From positions 1 through 64,000 of the forward strand of contig NZ_CP085036.1 of assembly GCF_020535405.1 (NCBI RefSeq): a stretch of 64,000 bases of DNA, given 5' to 3'. The position numbers and the translations under genes are program-made. This DNA is from Antiquaquibacter oligotrophicus (lineage in GTDB: Bacteria; Actinomycetota; Actinomycetes; Actinomycetales; Microbacteriaceae). The notes beneath the pieces are model-generated. The model ran no database searches. It was given only the letters and a program-made list of their open reading frames with translations, and was not told where the DNA came from. The first letter of the stretch is position 1, and every line of letters begins with the position of its first letter. Below are positions 1-8,813 of the stretch, in pieces.

Positions 1-30
1 CCGCGTGACGAAGGGTGTGCCGCGCGCTAC

Positions 31-36
31 TAAAGT
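31..36 (+). promoter_or_regulatory. -10 hexamer of thrS, leaderless
   Basis: TAAAGT is followed by six bases and then the GTG start of thrS, so transcription would begin at or next to the start codon. No Shine-Dalgarno sequence is visible, which fits a leaderless mRNA. The -35 region is unremarkable. Confidence 0.5.
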
Positions 37-42
37 TGTTGC

Positions 43-2004
43 GTGAGTAAGACCGGATTCGACCTCTTCACCGACCGCTCCGTTGTCGCTATGCGCGTCA
101 ACGGCGAACTGAAGGACCTCGCGGCGACAACCGCAGACTCCGACACGGTCGAACCCGTCACCATCGATTCGCCCGATGGTCTCAACATCCTTCGCCACTC
201 TGCTGCCCACGTCATGGCTCAAGCGGTGCAGTCCATCAACCCCGAGGCGAAGCTCGGCATCGGCCCGCCCGTCGAGGACGGCTTCTACTACGACTTCGAC
301 GTCGAGGAGCCCTTCACCCCTGAGGACCTCAAGGCGATCGACAAAGAGATGTCCCGCATCGTCCGTCAGGGCCAGCGCTTTCAGCGTCGTGTGGTGACCG
401 AAGACGAAGCGCGACAAGAGTTGGCGGACGAGCCCTACAAACTCGAGCTCATCGGTCTCAAGGGAGCAGCATCCGGCACTGCGCAATTCGAGGACGGCGA
501 GTCAGTCGAGATCGGCGGCGGCGAGCTCACGATCTACGACAACGTCGACGGCAAAACCGGAGAGGTCTTCTGGAAGGACCTGTGCCGCGGCCCGCACCTT
601 CCGAATACGCGCATGATCGGCAACGGTTGGGCGCTCGTACGTAATGCCGCCGCCTATTGGCGTGGCTCTGAGAAGAACAAGCAGCTGCAGCGTATTTACG
701 GAACGGCCTGGCCCACGAAGGACGAGCTGCGTGCGTACCAGGAGCGACAGGCCGAAGCGGCGAAGCGCGACCACCGCAAGTTGGGTGCCGAGCTCGATCT
801 GTTCTCGTTCCCCGAGGAGATCGGTTCAGGCCTCGCGGTCTTCCACCCCAAGGGTGGAATCATTCGCGCAGAAATCGAAAACTACATGCGCGAGCGTCTT
901 CGCTCCCACGACTACGAGCTCGTCAACACACCGCACATCACCAAAAAGCACCTCTTCGAGACGAGCCAGCACCTCAACTGGTATCGCGAGGGAATGTTCC
1001 CGCCCATGCATTTGGACGAGGAGACGGATGCCGAAGGCAACGTCACGCGTCAGGGTCAGGACTATTACCTCAAGCCCATGAACTGCCCGATGCACAATCT
1101 GATCTTCCGCGCGCGCGGACGAAGCTACCGCGAGCTGCCGCTTCGACTTGCCGAATTCGGAACCGTGTACCGCTACGAGAAGAGCGGAACGCTCCAGGGG
1201 CTCACACGTGTTCGCGGTCTCACTCAGGACGACGCGCACATCTACGTCACCGAGGATCAGGTGAAGGACGAGATCGCGCGTCAGCTCGATTTCGTGTTCG
1301 AGACCCTCCGCGGTTATGGGCTCACCGACTTCTACCTCGAATTGTCGACTCGCGACCCCGACAAGTCCGTCGGCACCGATGAGCAGTGGGAGGTCGCGAC
1401 CGAGACCCTTCGCGAGGTGGCGGTCGACTCCGGACTCGAACTCGTGGCGGACCCGGGCGGTGCGGCCTTCTACGGGCCGAAGATCTCGGTGCAGGCTCGC
1501 GACGCGATTGGGCGCACCTGGCAGCTTTCGACGGTGCAGCTGGACTTCAACCAGCCAGAACTCTTCGAGCTGGAGTACACGGCGGCGGACGGAACGCGTC
1601 AGCAGCCCATCATGATTCACCGCGCGCTGCTCGGTTCCATCGAGCGGTTTTTCGCGATTCTGCTGGAGCACTATGCCGGCGCCTTCCCGGTGTGGCTCGC
1701 ACCGGTGCAGGTTGTGGGTATCCCCGTCTCGGAGGAGCACGAGGAGTACCTGAGCGACATCATCCGTCGCCTGAAGGATGCCGGGGTGCGGGCAGAGCTC
1801 GACACCTCCAGTGACCGCATGCAGAAGAAGATCCGCACCCACACACTGCAGAAGATCCCCTATCTGCTGATCGCGGGAGCCGAGGATTCGGCCAATGGAT
1901 CCGTGAGCTTCCGGTTCCGCGACGGTTCGCAGGAGAATGGCATTCCCGTGGACGATGCGGTCGCACGCATCCTCGACTCGATAGCGACCAAGGCCCAGGT
2001 CTAG
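43..2004 (+). CDS. thrS: threonyl-tRNA synthetase
   Basis: This cytoplasmic class II synthetase charges tRNA-Thr with threonine. The 653-residue length is normal for the family. A short TGS-like N-terminus (about 1-45) is followed by the editing domain with the HxxxH motif at 52-56 (HSAAH). The class II catalytic core carries the NCPMH zinc ligand region, a motif 2 stretch around RYEKSGTL, and motif 3 around [13 protein letters not shown]-terminal anticodon-binding domain fills roughly the last 100 residues. The GTG start is set by a -10 box six bases upstream. The stop shares one base with the start of the HIT gene, so the two are probably co-transcribed. No T-box leader is visible in the 42 bases available upstream. 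Confidence 0.97.
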   Translation: MSKTGFDLFTDRSVVAMRVNGELKDLAATTADSDTVEPVTIDSPDGLNILRHSAAHVMAQAVQSINPEAKLGIGPPVEDGFYYDFDVEEPFTPEDLKAIDKEMSRIVRQGQRFQRRVVTEDEARQELADEPYKLELIGLKGAASGTAQFEDGESVEIGGGELTIYDNVDGKTGEVFWKDLCRGPHLPNTRMIGNGWALVRNAAAYWRGSEKNKQLQRIYGTAWPTKDELRAYQERQAEAAKRDHRKLGAELDLFSFPEEIGSGLAVFHPKGGIIRAEIENYMRERLRSHDYELVNTPHITKKHLFETSQHLNWYREGMFPPMHLDEETDAEGNVTRQGQDYYLKPMNCPMHNLIFRARGRSYRELPLRLAEFGTVYRYEKSGTLQGLTRVRGLTQDDAHIYVTEDQVKDEIARQLDFVFETLRGYGLTDFYLELSTRDPDKSVGTDEQWEVATETLREVAVDSGLELVADPGGAAFYGPKISVQARDAIGRTWQLSTVQLDFNQPELFELEYTAADGTRQQPIMIHRALLGSIERFFAILLEHYAGAFPVWLAPVQVVGIPVSEEHEEYLSDIIRRLKDAGVRAELDTSSDRMQKKIRTHTLQKIPYLLIAGAEDSANGSVSFRFRDGSQENGIPVDDAVARILDSIATKAQV

Positions 2005-2570
2005 TGCGGGACTACGACGGAACGGATCTCGGTGAGGCCGAGCCCGCATCGGATTTTGCGGCCGTTCCTGATGCTTTCCAGCGACTGTGGACTCCCTATC
2101 GCATCGCTTACATCAAGGCGAATTCGGAACAGGAACCGGGGGCGGAGGGGTGCCCGTTCTGTGTCGCCCCGACGCTGAGCGACGAAAAGGCCCTCATCGT
2201 TCACCGGGGCGAGCACGCGTTTGTGCTCCTCAATCTCTACCCCTACAACAGCGGTCATCTCCTCGTGTGTCCGTACCGCCATGTTGCGACGTATGACGAG
2301 GCGACTGCTGACGAGGTGGCGGAGATCGGTAGCCTCACTCAGACGGCCATGCGCGTGCTGACAGAGACCTCGGGATGCCACGGCTTCAACATCGGCATGA
2401 ATCAGGGTCGGATCGCGGGTGCGGGTGTTGCTGAGCACCTCCACCAGCACATCGTGCCCCGATGGGCGCTCGACTCGAACTTCTTCCCCATCGTGGCGGG
2501 GACGAAGGCGGTGCCTCGCCTTCTCGGCGAAGTCCGTGCCGAGATCGCGGCGGCGTGGCCACAGAACTGA
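2004..2570 (+). CDS. HIT-family nucleotide hydrolase/phosphorylase
   Basis: The protein has 188 residues with the histidine triad HLHQH at 145-149, where the middle histidine is the nucleotidyl acceptor, and a CPFC pair at 50-53 that may bind zinc. Among HIT proteins it resembles the actinobacterial form encoded next to thrS, whose mycobacterial relative is an Ap4A phosphorylase. Action on diadenosine polyphosphates is therefore an inference from family and position. The GTG start overlaps the last base of thrS. In many actinobacteria pgsA and phospholipid or mannoside genes follow this gene; here pdxS follows directly. Confidence 0.9.
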   Translation: MRDYDGTDLGEAEPASDFAAVPDAFQRLWTPYRIAYIKANSEQEPGAEGCPFCVAPTLSDEKALIVHRGEHAFVLLNLYPYNSGHLLVCPYRHVATYDEATADEVAEIGSLTQTAMRVLTETSGCHGFNIGMNQGRIAGAGVAEHLHQHIVPRWALDSNFFPIVAGTKAVPRLLGEVRAEIAAAWPQN

Positions 2571-2601
2571 CTCCGTCGTCGAGTCTCTCCACCACCAGAC
2601 G

Positions 2602-2607
2602 TAGAAT
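2602..2607 (+). promoter_or_regulatory. putative -10 box of pdxS
   Basis: TAGAAT lies nine bases before the pdxS ATG, so the transcript would have almost no leader. An AAGGA sequence lies in between, so either leaderless or Shine-Dalgarno initiation is possible. No clear -35 box is seen. Confidence 0.4.
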
Positions 2608-2616
2608 TTAAGGATC

Positions 2617-3522
2617 ATGAGCTCACACAGCAACAACACTGACGGTTTCGGTACTACGCGCGTCAAGCGTGGTCTCGCGGAGATGCTCAAGGGCGGCGTC
2701 ATCATGGACGTCGTCACCGCCGACCAGGCGAAGATCGCCGAGGATGCCGGTGCTGTGGCCGTCATGGCTCTTGAGCGTGTGCCCGCCGACATCCGCTCCC
2801 AGGGAGGCGTGGCGCGCATGAGCGACCCCGACCTCATCGATCAGATCATCGCGTCGGTCTCGATCCCCGTCATGGCGAAGGCCCGTATCGGCCACTTCGT
2901 CGAGGCTCAGGTCCTCGAGGCACTCAAGGTCGACTACATCGACGAGTCAGAAGTGCTCTCGCCCGCGGACTATGTGAACCACATCGACAAGTGGCAGTTC
3001 GATGTTCCCTTCGTGTGCGGGGCCACGAACCTGGGCGAGGCTCTGCGTCGCATCACCGAGGGAGCGGCGATGATCCGTTCCAAGGGTGAGGCCGGCACGG
3101 GTGACGTCTCCGAAGCGACCAAGCACATCCGCACGATCACGGGCGAGATCAACGCTCTGCGGTCGAAGACGAAGGACGAACTCTACGTCGCGGCCAAAGA
3201 ACTTCAGGCGCCTTACGAACTCGTGCGAGAGGTCGCCGAGACGGGCAAACTTCCGGTGGTTCTCTTCACCGCGGGAGGTGTAGCGACGCCGGCGGATGCT
3301 GCGCTCATGATGCAGCTCGGCGCAGACGGCGTCTTCGTCGGCTCCGGCATCTTCAAGTCTGGCGACCCCGCCAAACGTGCCGCGGCGATTGTCAAGGCGA
3401 CGACCTTCCACGACGACCCATCGGTGATCGCTGATGCGTCCCGTGGCCTCGGCGAGGCGATGGTGGGCATCAACGTCGCAGATCTCCCCGCACCGCACCG
3501 GCTCGCCGAGCGTGGCTGGTAA
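2617..3522 (+). CDS. pdxS: pyridoxal 5'-phosphate synthase, PdxS lyase subunit
   Basis: PdxS builds PLP from ribose 5-phosphate, glyceraldehyde 3-phosphate and ammonia supplied by PdxT, in the DXP-independent vitamin B6 pathway. The protein has 301 residues, a full-length TIM barrel with a slightly extended N-terminus. The Schiff-base lysine is K88 in the VMAKARIGH motif, and D31 in GVIMDVV matches the conserved active-site aspartate. The partner pdxT overlaps its 3' end by 11 bases, which supports production of the two subunits of one complex in balance. Confidence 0.97.
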   Translation: MSSHSNNTDGFGTTRVKRGLAEMLKGGVIMDVVTADQAKIAEDAGAVAVMALERVPADIRSQGGVARMSDPDLIDQIIASVSIPVMAKARIGHFVEAQVLEALKVDYIDESEVLSPADYVNHIDKWQFDVPFVCGATNLGEALRRITEGAAMIRSKGEAGTGDVSEATKHIRTITGEINALRSKTKDELYVAAKELQAPYELVREVAETGKLPVVLFTAGGVATPADAALMMQLGADGVFVGSGIFKSGDPAKRAAAIVKATTFHDDPSVIADASRGLGEAMVGINVADLPAPHRLAERGW

Positions 3523-4105
3523 ACCGACAGTAGGGGTGCTCGCCCTTCAAGGCGATTATCGCGAGCACCTCGCCGTGCTCGCCGAACTTGGCGCAAGGAC
3601 CGTACCCGTGCGCCGCCCGAGTGAACTCGCTCAGGTCGACGGACTCGTCATCCCGGGCGGCGAGTCGACGGTCATGGACAAACTGAGCCGTCAGTTTGAC
3701 CTCGCGGAGCCGCTCGTCGATGCAATCTCCGCCGGGCTTCCCGTGTACGGCACGTGCGCTGGACTGATCATGCTGTCGAACACCGTTGTCGACGCTATCG
3801 AGGGTCAACAGACCTTGGGCGGCCTCGATGTCGTTGTGCGCCGCAACGCTTTCGGTTCGCAAGTCGACTCGTTCGAAACCGATCTCGATATCCCCGCTCT
3901 CGGCGAACCGCCCGTGCACGCGGTGTTCATTCGCGCACCGATCGTGGAGTCGACGGGCCCCAGCGTCGACGTGCTGTCGGCGCTCGATGACGGCAGGGTC
4001 GTCGCTGTGCAGCAGGGCCCACTACTCGGGACAGCGTTCCACCCCGAGATCACCGGTGACGTCCGATTCCATCGCTACTTCCTCGACCGCATCATCGCTG
4101 CCTGA
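3512..4105 (+). CDS. pdxT: pyridoxal 5'-phosphate synthase, PdxT glutaminase subunit
   Basis: This class I glutamine amidotransferase releases ammonia from glutamine and channels it to PdxS. With the GTG start at 3512 it has 197 residues, the usual size. The nucleophile is C82 in YGTCAGLI, and the His-Glu pair appears as FHPE near the C-terminus. The glutamine-binding loop IPGGEST is at about 48-53. A longer in-frame reading from 3434 only adds residues inside pdxS and is not needed. The start lies inside pdxS, so translation is probably coupled. Confidence 0.95.
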   Translation: MAGKPTVGVLALQGDYREHLAVLAELGARTVPVRRPSELAQVDGLVIPGGESTVMDKLSRQFDLAEPLVDAISAGLPVYGTCAGLIMLSNTVVDAIEGQQTLGGLDVVVRRNAFGSQVDSFETDLDIPALGEPPVHAVFIRAPIVESTGPSVDVLSALDDGRVVAVQQGPLLGTAFHPEITGDVRFHRYFLDRIIAA

Positions 4106-4139
4106 CTCACACGCGACGCCCGTAGGCGATTATGTGGGT

Positions 4140-4772
4140 ATGAAACTGTACTCGGACTTCGCTCCCCGCAGAACGCGCCAGGTCCTCGCGGATGTCACGG
4201 CCCTCGCGCTCATCGCAGCGTGGGTGTGGCTCGGCGTCACCGTCTACGGACTCGTCGCCCAACTTGCACAGTGGGGGCGGGACGTCGAGAACGCGGGCGC
4301 GGGTTTTCGGGACACCATGACGGAGGTGGGGGAGAACCTGGGGTCGATCCCGCTTATCGGTCCGGGCATCCGGGTGCCTTTTGACGGCGCTTCCGGTGCT
4401 GGTGAAACGCTCGAGGCGGCCGGCCAGAGTCAGCAGGAGACCGTCGCACTCTTGGCGACCACTCTGGGTGTGGGTATCGCCGTGCTGCCGATCGTGACGA
4501 TTTTGCTGCTGTGGCTCATCCCTCGCGCCCGATTTGTGCGGCGCGCTGGCCGGGTTGGCGCCATTGCCGCATCGAGCGGAGGAATTGACCTTCTTGCCCT
4601 CCGTGCTCTTGCGACACAGAGGCTATCGGTGATCGCAACTGTCGATGCCGACGCGATGTCCGCCTGGCGGCGCGGGGACGAAGCCGTGATGCGCAAGCTT
4701 GCCGCCATCGAACTGGAGGCGTCCGGCATCCGATTGACCGATGGGCAAGTCGTCCCGACAACGAAGCTATAG
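4140..4772 (+). CDS. small two-segment membrane protein, unknown function
   Basis: The protein has 210 residues and two predicted membrane segments (about 18-44 and 101-128). The roughly 60-residue loop between them carries a GSIPLIGPGIRVPF stretch, and the soluble C-terminal part holds about 80 residues. I do not recognise a named family; it looks like a conserved actinobacterial membrane protein. ATG 4140 is chosen because GATTAT lies six bases upstream, matching the leaderless pattern seen elsewhere here. It follows pdxT by 34 bases and ends 6 bases inside the convergent gene at 4767. Confidence 0.75.
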   Translation: MKLYSDFAPRRTRQVLADVTALALIAAWVWLGVTVYGLVAQLAQWGRDVENAGAGFRDTMTEVGENLGSIPLIGPGIRVPFDGASGAGETLEAAGQSQQETVALLATTLGVGIAVLPIVTILLLWLIPRARFVRRAGRVGAIAASSGGIDLLALRALATQRLSVIATVDADAMSAWRRGDEAVMRKLAAIELEASGIRLTDGQVVPTTKL

Positions 4773-5165
4773 CTGGTCGAGCCTGCGATATTTCGGACGC
4801 GCTCCGCGCGTGGACGCGTACCCATCGAGCTCCCGCACCTCACGCTCGGTGGTCACCGCCGCGGTACCGCTGCTGGTCCTATTCTCGGAATTCGCAAACC
4901 CGAACGCGAGTTCAAGAACGGACTCGGGATGCCCGTGCCGACGCATCCGCCGTGCGACCGAAAACTCCCAGAGATCTGCGTTGGGTCCCCACGAACACAC
5001 AAGCTCATCGAGTTCGGAATGTTGAGGGCGGAAGTCCCTGAAGAACCCGGCCATGGCGTGCACACCCTGAGCGACGGTAATGCTCTCCAGCGAACGCCCG
5101 TCTGACTCGAGGGTCCGGAGGAAGGCGTTACGAGCGAATGAGATTCTGAACCAGCGCGAGGCCAC
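4767..5165 (-). CDS. hypothetical protein, reverse-strand orphan
   Basis: The protein has 132 residues, is soluble and mixed-charge, and has no recognised domain. Its N-terminal part holds two helix-like stretches (about 8-45), then an acidic and tryptophan-containing stretch ([15 protein letters not shown]). The C-terminus is polar and arginine-rich. It fills what would otherwise be a 446-base gap. The GTG start is preceded six bases upstream by TACGAT, the same -10 spacing as other genes here, which supports a real gene. It is divergent from yebC and converges with the membrane protein gene at 4140. Function unknown. Confidence 0.62.
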   Translation of the reverse strand: MASRWFRISFARNAFLRTLESDGRSLESITVAQGVHAMAGFFRDFRPQHSELDELVCSWGPNADLWEFSVARRMRRHGHPESVLELAFGFANSENRTSSGTAAVTTEREVRELDGYASTRGARPKYRRLDQL

Positions 5166-5171
5166 CCGCCG

Positions 5172-5177
5172 ATCGTA
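5172..5177 (-). promoter_or_regulatory. -10 hexamer of the reverse-strand orphan gene
   Basis: Read on the minus strand, TACGAT is followed by six bases and the GTG start at 5165. This predicts a leaderless transcript diverging from yebC. Confidence 0.4.
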
Positions 5178-5205
5178 CGGCAGGGTCCCGCGTGTTCGAT
5201 CTCAG

Positions 5206-5211
5206 TAGACT
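5206..5211 (+). promoter_or_regulatory. -10 hexamer of yebC, leaderless
   Basis: TAGACT is followed by seven bases and the yebC ATG, and no Shine-Dalgarno sequence is present. Transcription would begin at or very near the start codon. Confidence 0.5.
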
Positions 5212-5218
5212 GGTCGGC

Positions 5219-5977
5219 ATGTCAGGCCACTCCAAGTGGGCGACGACCAAGCACAAGAAGGCGATCATCGATCAGCGTCGTGCCAAGTCGTTCGCCAAAC
5301 TCATCAAGAACATCGAAGTCGCGGCGAAGATCGGCGGAGCCGACCTCTCGGGCAATCCCACTCTCGTTGACGCGGTACAGAAGGCAAAAAAGACTTCCGT
5401 GCCAAACGACAACATCGACCGCGCGATCAAGCGCGGTGCCGGCCTGACCGGTGAGAGCGTCGATTATCAGACGATCATGTACGAAGGCTATGGCCCGAAC
5501 GGTGTGGCCCTTCTCATCGAGTGCCTCACCGACAACAAGAACCGCGCTGCCGCCGACGTTCGCACCGCTATGACACGCAACGGTGGCACACTCGCCGATC
5601 CGGGCAGTGTCGCGTACAACTTCCACCGCAAGGGCGTCATCTCGATCACCAAGACCGATGGAGTGACCGAGGACGACATACTCGAAGCCGTGCTCGAGGC
5701 CGGCGCAGAGGAGGTCAAGGACCAGGGTGGCGGATTCGAGGTCATCACCGACCCGTCTCAACTCGTTGAGGCCCGGACCGCGCTGCAGAACGCGGGAATC
5801 GATTACGACTCGGCCGATTCCGAGTTTGTGCCCGGTCTCAGTATCGACGTCGATGCCGAGACGGCACGGAAGGTGTTCCGTCTCATCGACGCGCTCGAGG
5901 ACTCCGACGACGTTCAGAACATTTATTCGAACTTCGCCGTGTCGCCCGAGGTTCAGACCGAACTCGATCAAGACTAG
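5219..5977 (+). CDS. yebC: YebC/PmpR family protein
   Basis: The 252-residue protein begins [14 protein letters not shown], the diagnostic start of the YebC/TACO1 family. The family has been described as transcriptional regulators and, more recently, as factors that help ribosomes over difficult sequences; which role applies here cannot be told. ATG 5219 is chosen over an upstream in-frame start at 5192 because the family always begins at MSGHSKW and because TAGACT sits seven bases before it. The yebC-ruvC-ruvA-ruvB order is conserved in many bacteria, and ruvC follows after four bases. Confidence 0.95.
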   Translation: MSGHSKWATTKHKKAIIDQRRAKSFAKLIKNIEVAAKIGGADLSGNPTLVDAVQKAKKTSVPNDNIDRAIKRGAGLTGESVDYQTIMYEGYGPNGVALLIECLTDNKNRAAADVRTAMTRNGGTLADPGSVAYNFHRKGVISITKTDGVTEDDILEAVLEAGAEEVKDQGGGFEVITDPSQLVEARTALQNAGIDYDSADSEFVPGLSIDVDAETARKVFRLIDALEDSDDVQNIYSNFAVSPEVQTELDQD

Positions 5978-5981
5978 GAGC

Positions 5982-6554
5982 ATGGCGCTCAGAGTCCTCG
6001 GTATCGATCCCGGGCTCACGCGATGTGGCGTCGGAGTGGTCGACGTGGCGCCCGATCGCACAGCGTCCTTGGTGTTCGTTGGAGTGGTGCGCACACCCCC
6101 CGAACTCGCACTAGAGCGGCGACTGCTGGCGATCTCCGAGGGCATCAGTGAGGTCCTCGAGGAGTTCGCCCCGCACGCCGTGGCCGTTGAGCGTGTGTTC
6201 GCTCAACACAATCTGAGAACGGTCATGGGTACGGCGCAAGCAAGTGGGGTGGCATTGCAGCTCGCGGCATCCCGGGGCCTGACGGTTGGTCTTCATACGC
6301 CGAGCGAGGTCAAGGCGGCCATCACCGGCTATGGCTCGGCGGACAAACGTCAGGTGGCGTCGATGGTTGCTCGTGTGTTGCATCTCGACTCTCCTCCGAA
6401 GCCGGCTGACGCAGCGGATGCCCTCGCGCTCGCTCTGTGTCACGCGTGGCGCGGATCCCTTGCCGCACCGGCCATGGGCGACACGACGCTCACGCCTGCT
6501 CAGCGGTTGTGGCGTGACGCCGAAGTCGCGTCGAGAAGAGCGGTGCGCTCGTGA
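5982..6554 (+). CDS. ruvC: crossover junction endodeoxyribonuclease RuvC
   Basis: RuvC is the dimeric resolvase that nicks Holliday junctions symmetrically, directed by RuvAB. The protein has 190 residues. The RNase H-like fold begins with the first acidic residue D9 in [11 protein letters not shown]. The second is in the AVERVF motif, and the C-terminal acidic pair lies in [20 protein letters not shown] lies just before ATG 5982. The last four bases overlap the start of ruvA, so coupling is likely. Confidence 0.96.
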   Translation: MALRVLGIDPGLTRCGVGVVDVAPDRTASLVFVGVVRTPPELALERRLLAISEGISEVLEEFAPHAVAVERVFAQHNLRTVMGTAQASGVALQLAASRGLTVGLHTPSEVKAAITGYGSADKRQVASMVARVLHLDSPPKPADAADALALALCHAWRGSLAAPAMGDTTLTPAQRLWRDAEVASRRAVRS

Positions 6555-7153
6555 TCGCGTCGGTCCGCGGGTCAGTCCTCGTGAGTGCTGGAACGACCGT
6601 TGTCATCGATGTCGGGGGAGTCGGGCTGTCGATCAGCACGACACCCCAAAACGCCCTTGCCTTGCGAGTAGGCATGGAGGCTACCGTTCACACGGCGCTT
6701 ATCGTCCGTGAAGACGACCTTTCGCTGTTCGGTTTCGCGACGAAGGACGAACTCGACGTTTTTGACCTACTGCGAGGCGTGACCGGGGTAGGGCCGAAGA
6801 GCGCTCTCGGTGTTCTTGCGACAATGACGCCTGCGCAGATCGCGTCAGCGGTCGACGCCGAGGACGACGCCGCGTTCCGTAAGGTGCCCGGAATCGGACC
6901 CAAAACCGCGAAGCTCATCATCGTCAGCCTTGCCGGCAAACTCGCGGTCGCGTCCACCGTGACTGAGCCCGTGTCGAGCACGCCGAGCTCGGCTCGCGAC
7001 GATGTCGCGGTTGCGCTTGTCGGGCTCGGTTGGCCCGAACGCGTTGCAGCGTCGGCCGTCGAGGATGCTCTCGCCGTTGCATCCGCAGCCGAAAAGGACA
7101 GCGTGCCGGCGCTCCTGCGCATCGCTCTCGCCTCGCTGGGCCCGCGGAGCTGA
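6551..7153 (+). CDS. ruvA: Holliday junction branch migration protein RuvA
   Basis: RuvA tetramers bind the four-way junction and load the RuvB motors. The protein has 200 residues with an N-terminal OB fold, a tandem helix-hairpin-helix domain and a C-terminal RuvB-contacting domain. The two hairpin motifs are visible as [11 protein letters not shown] and [12 protein letters not shown]. The GTG start overlaps the ruvC stop by four bases, and ruvB begins two bases after the stop. Confidence 0.96.
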   Translation: MIASVRGSVLVSAGTTVVIDVGGVGLSISTTPQNALALRVGMEATVHTALIVREDDLSLFGFATKDELDVFDLLRGVTGVGPKSALGVLATMTPAQIASAVDAEDDAAFRKVPGIGPKTAKLIIVSLAGKLAVASTVTEPVSSTPSSARDDVAVALVGLGWPERVAASAVEDALAVASAAEKDSVPALLRIALASLGPRS

Positions 7154-7154
7154 C

Positions 7155-8195
7155 ATGGATGTCGACGCAATTTCGAGCCCCGATCCCGAATCGGACCAGG
7201 AACTCGCCTTCGAGGGGGCGCTACGACCGAAATCTCTTGACGAATTTGTCGGCCAGACGAAGGTGCGCGGTCAGCTCGAGCTGCTCCTTAAGGCTGCCGC
7301 GATGCAAAACAGGGCACCCGATCACATCCTGCTGGCCGGGCCGCCCGGACTCGGAAAAACGACGCTCGCCATCATCGTCGCGCTCGAGAGCGGCAAACCA
7401 TTGCGAATGTCGAGCGGTCCGGCGATTCAACACGCTGGCGATCTCGCGGCAGTCCTCTCGTCTCTCGTGCCCGGTGAAGTTCTCTTTATCGACGAGATCC
7501 ACCGCATGGCGCGCTCGGCCGAGGAGATGCTCTACCTCGCGATGGAGGATTTCCGGATCGACATCATGGTGGGAAAGGGCGCGGGCGCTACATCGATTCC
7601 GCTCGAACTCGCGCCATTTACCCTCGTCGGAGCCACCACGAGGGCTGGCCTCCTCCCTAATCCTCTCCGCGACAGGTTCGGATTCACCGCACACCTGGAG
7701 TTCTACGATGAACCCGAACTCGAACGAGTATTAGCCCGAGCCGCCGACCTCCTGGGTCTTGAGTTGTCCGGTGATTCGCGAGCAGAGATTGCCCGCCGCA
7801 GCCGCGGGACCCCACGAATCGCAAATCGTCTCCTCCGACGGGTGCGCGACTATGAACTCGTCCACGGCGGGGGAGCCTCAGTTGCCGCCGTCCAGGCCGC
7901 GCTCGAGCTTTACGATGTCGACCCACTCGGGCTTGACCGGTTGGACCGGGCCGTGATGCACGCCGTGCTCATGAGATTCGACGGGGGACCGGTGGGCCTG
8001 AACACCCTCGCGGTCTCGGTAGGAGAAGAAGCGGAGACGATCGAGTCGGTCGTCGAGCCGTTCCTCGTTCGAATCGGGCTGCTCACGCGCACACCTCGAG
8101 GCCGAGTGGCGAGCCGTGAGGCGTGGAAGCACTTCGGGCTGCGACCACCCGCGGCATCCGGTGCCCAGCCGGGCCTCTTCGACGATGACCTATAA
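7155..8195 (+). CDS. ruvB: Holliday junction branch migration ATPase RuvB
   Basis: RuvB is a hexameric AAA+ motor that pumps DNA through the RuvA-bound junction. The protein has 346 residues. Walker A is GPPGLGKTT at about 62-70 and Walker B is LFIDEIHRM. The sensor 1 region GATTRAG and the arginine-finger region NPLRDRFGF are present, followed by a winged-helix C-terminus. ATG 7155 lies just after the ruvA stop. A perfect TATAAT at the very 3' end probably serves yajC-secDF. Confidence 0.97.
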   Translation: MDVDAISSPDPESDQELAFEGALRPKSLDEFVGQTKVRGQLELLLKAAAMQNRAPDHILLAGPPGLGKTTLAIIVALESGKPLRMSSGPAIQHAGDLAAVLSSLVPGEVLFIDEIHRMARSAEEMLYLAMEDFRIDIMVGKGAGATSIPLELAPFTLVGATTRAGLLPNPLRDRFGFTAHLEFYDEPELERVLARAADLLGLELSGDSRAEIARRSRGTPRIANRLLRRVRDYELVHGGGASVAAVQAALELYDVDPLGLDRLDRAVMHAVLMRFDGGPVGLNTLAVSVGEEAETIESVVEPFLVRIGLLTRTPRGRVASREAWKHFGLRPPAASGAQPGLFDDDL

Positions 8196-8196
8196 T
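8191..8196 (+). promoter_or_regulatory. distal -10 box for yajC-secDF
   Basis: A perfect TATAAT overlaps the ruvB stop codon. It would start transcription near 8203 and give a leader of about 80 bases before yajC. No convincing -35 hexamer is visible. Confidence 0.45.
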
Positions 8197-8223
8197 TGGG
8201 GCGGTTGCCCAGCTACGTCGCCG

Positions 8224-8229
8224 TAGACT
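8224..8229 (+). promoter_or_regulatory. proximal -10 box upstream of yajC
   Basis: TAGACT is followed by seven bases and an ATG at 8237 that opens a 15-codon reading frame, the same geometry as at yebC. It is a second, nearer promoter candidate for the yajC-secDF unit. Confidence 0.4.
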
Positions 8230-8236
8230 GCGAACC

Positions 8237-8284
8237 ATGGCTCGGCAGAGTGCCGACAACCCCCACCCCGGAAGGTGTCCTTGA
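8237..8284 (+). CDS. 15-codon upstream ORF before yajC, candidate leader peptide
   Basis: ATG 8237 opens a frame encoding MARQSADNPHPGRCP, ending in a TGA at 8282-8284 whose A is the first base of the yajC ATG. The frame passes through the yajC Shine-Dalgarno GGAAGG (8270-8275). A -10 box seven bases before the ATG would make this peptide leaderless. Ribosomes finishing it would stop on the yajC start, allowing coupling. It could also be a chance frame; there is no family evidence. Confidence 0.35.
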   Translation: MARQSADNPHPGRCP

Positions 8285-8715
8285 TGGATCCGTTAACTAT
8301 CGGAATGCTTGCCATCCTGGCTGTGCTCGTGTTTTTCATGTTCCGCAATAGCAGGAAGCGCAAGCAGCAGGCGGAGGAGCTCTCGCTGAAGATGGTTCCG
8401 GGCGTGCGCGTCATGACCAGCTTCGGTCTGTTCGCGACCCTCGTGTCGGTTGACGACATCAAGAACGAGGCGGTGCTCGAGGTGAGCCCCGGTGTTTTTG
8501 TTACCGTCCACAAGCAGACTCTCGCCAAGGCCGTAGAAGAAGCCGAGGGCGAGCCCGGTGAACCGCGCTCGGTTGAAGAGGCGATGGAGATTGCCAACCG
8601 TGAGGCAGCGGAGCGCGAGGCGGCTGAGGCCGCCGCTGCGGATACCGAAGAGCCCGCGTACGGTGAGCGCATCGAGCCCGAGAAGAAGCCTCGGTCAAAG
8701 AAGGCCTCCGAGTAG
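8284..8715 (+). CDS. yajC: preprotein translocase accessory subunit YajC
   Basis: YajC is a small membrane partner of the SecDF complex. The protein has 143 residues, with one N-terminal membrane segment (about 3-22), a basic RKRKQQAEE stretch, the conserved VRVMTSFGLFATLVSV core, and a long acidic/alanine-rich cytoplasmic tail. ATG 8284 is preferred over GTG 8275 because GGAAGG lies eight bases upstream of it. Its start overlaps the stop of a possible 15-codon leader ORF. The yajC-secD-secF order is the standard arrangement. Confidence 0.93.
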   Translation: MDPLTIGMLAILAVLVFFMFRNSRKRKQQAEELSLKMVPGVRVMTSFGLFATLVSVDDIKNEAVLEVSPGVFVTVHKQTLAKAVEEAEGEPGEPRSVEEAMEIANREAAEREAAEAAAADTEEPAYGERIEPEKKPRSKKASE

Positions 8716-8728
8716 CACTAGCCTAGGT

Positions 8729-8755
8729 TGCTGGCTCCGCAATGCGGGGCCAGCA
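8729..8755 (+). terminator. hairpin between yajC and secD, attenuator candidate
   Basis: TGCTGGCTCCGC and GCGGGGCCAGCA pair over 12 bp, with one G-U pair, around a three-base AAT loop. No U-tract follows. It lies 58 bases before secD and could end part of the yajC transcripts or protect an mRNA end. Confidence 0.5.
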
Positions 8756-8813
8756 CTTCACGGCGGGTCCGCGACGAAGCGGTCCGCAACGCACAGAAAG
8801 CTGAGATACCCCC

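Noticed and set aside
1..42. T-box leader for thrS
   Set aside because: Only 42 bases are visible and they contain a leaderless -10 box; no T-box sequence or terminator is seen.
826..2049. Long reverse-strand reading frame opposite thrS
   Set aside because: Same reason: a compositional shadow of a well-conserved gene with no recognisable product.
3434..3511. Longer N-terminus for PdxT
   Set aside because: The extra 26 codons lie inside pdxS and look like a frame shadow; the family starts just before VGVLALQGD.
8237..8284. SecDF secretion-monitor arrest peptide
   Set aside because: The frame has 15 codons, no export signal and no RAPP/RAPG motif; at most simple translational coupling is supported.
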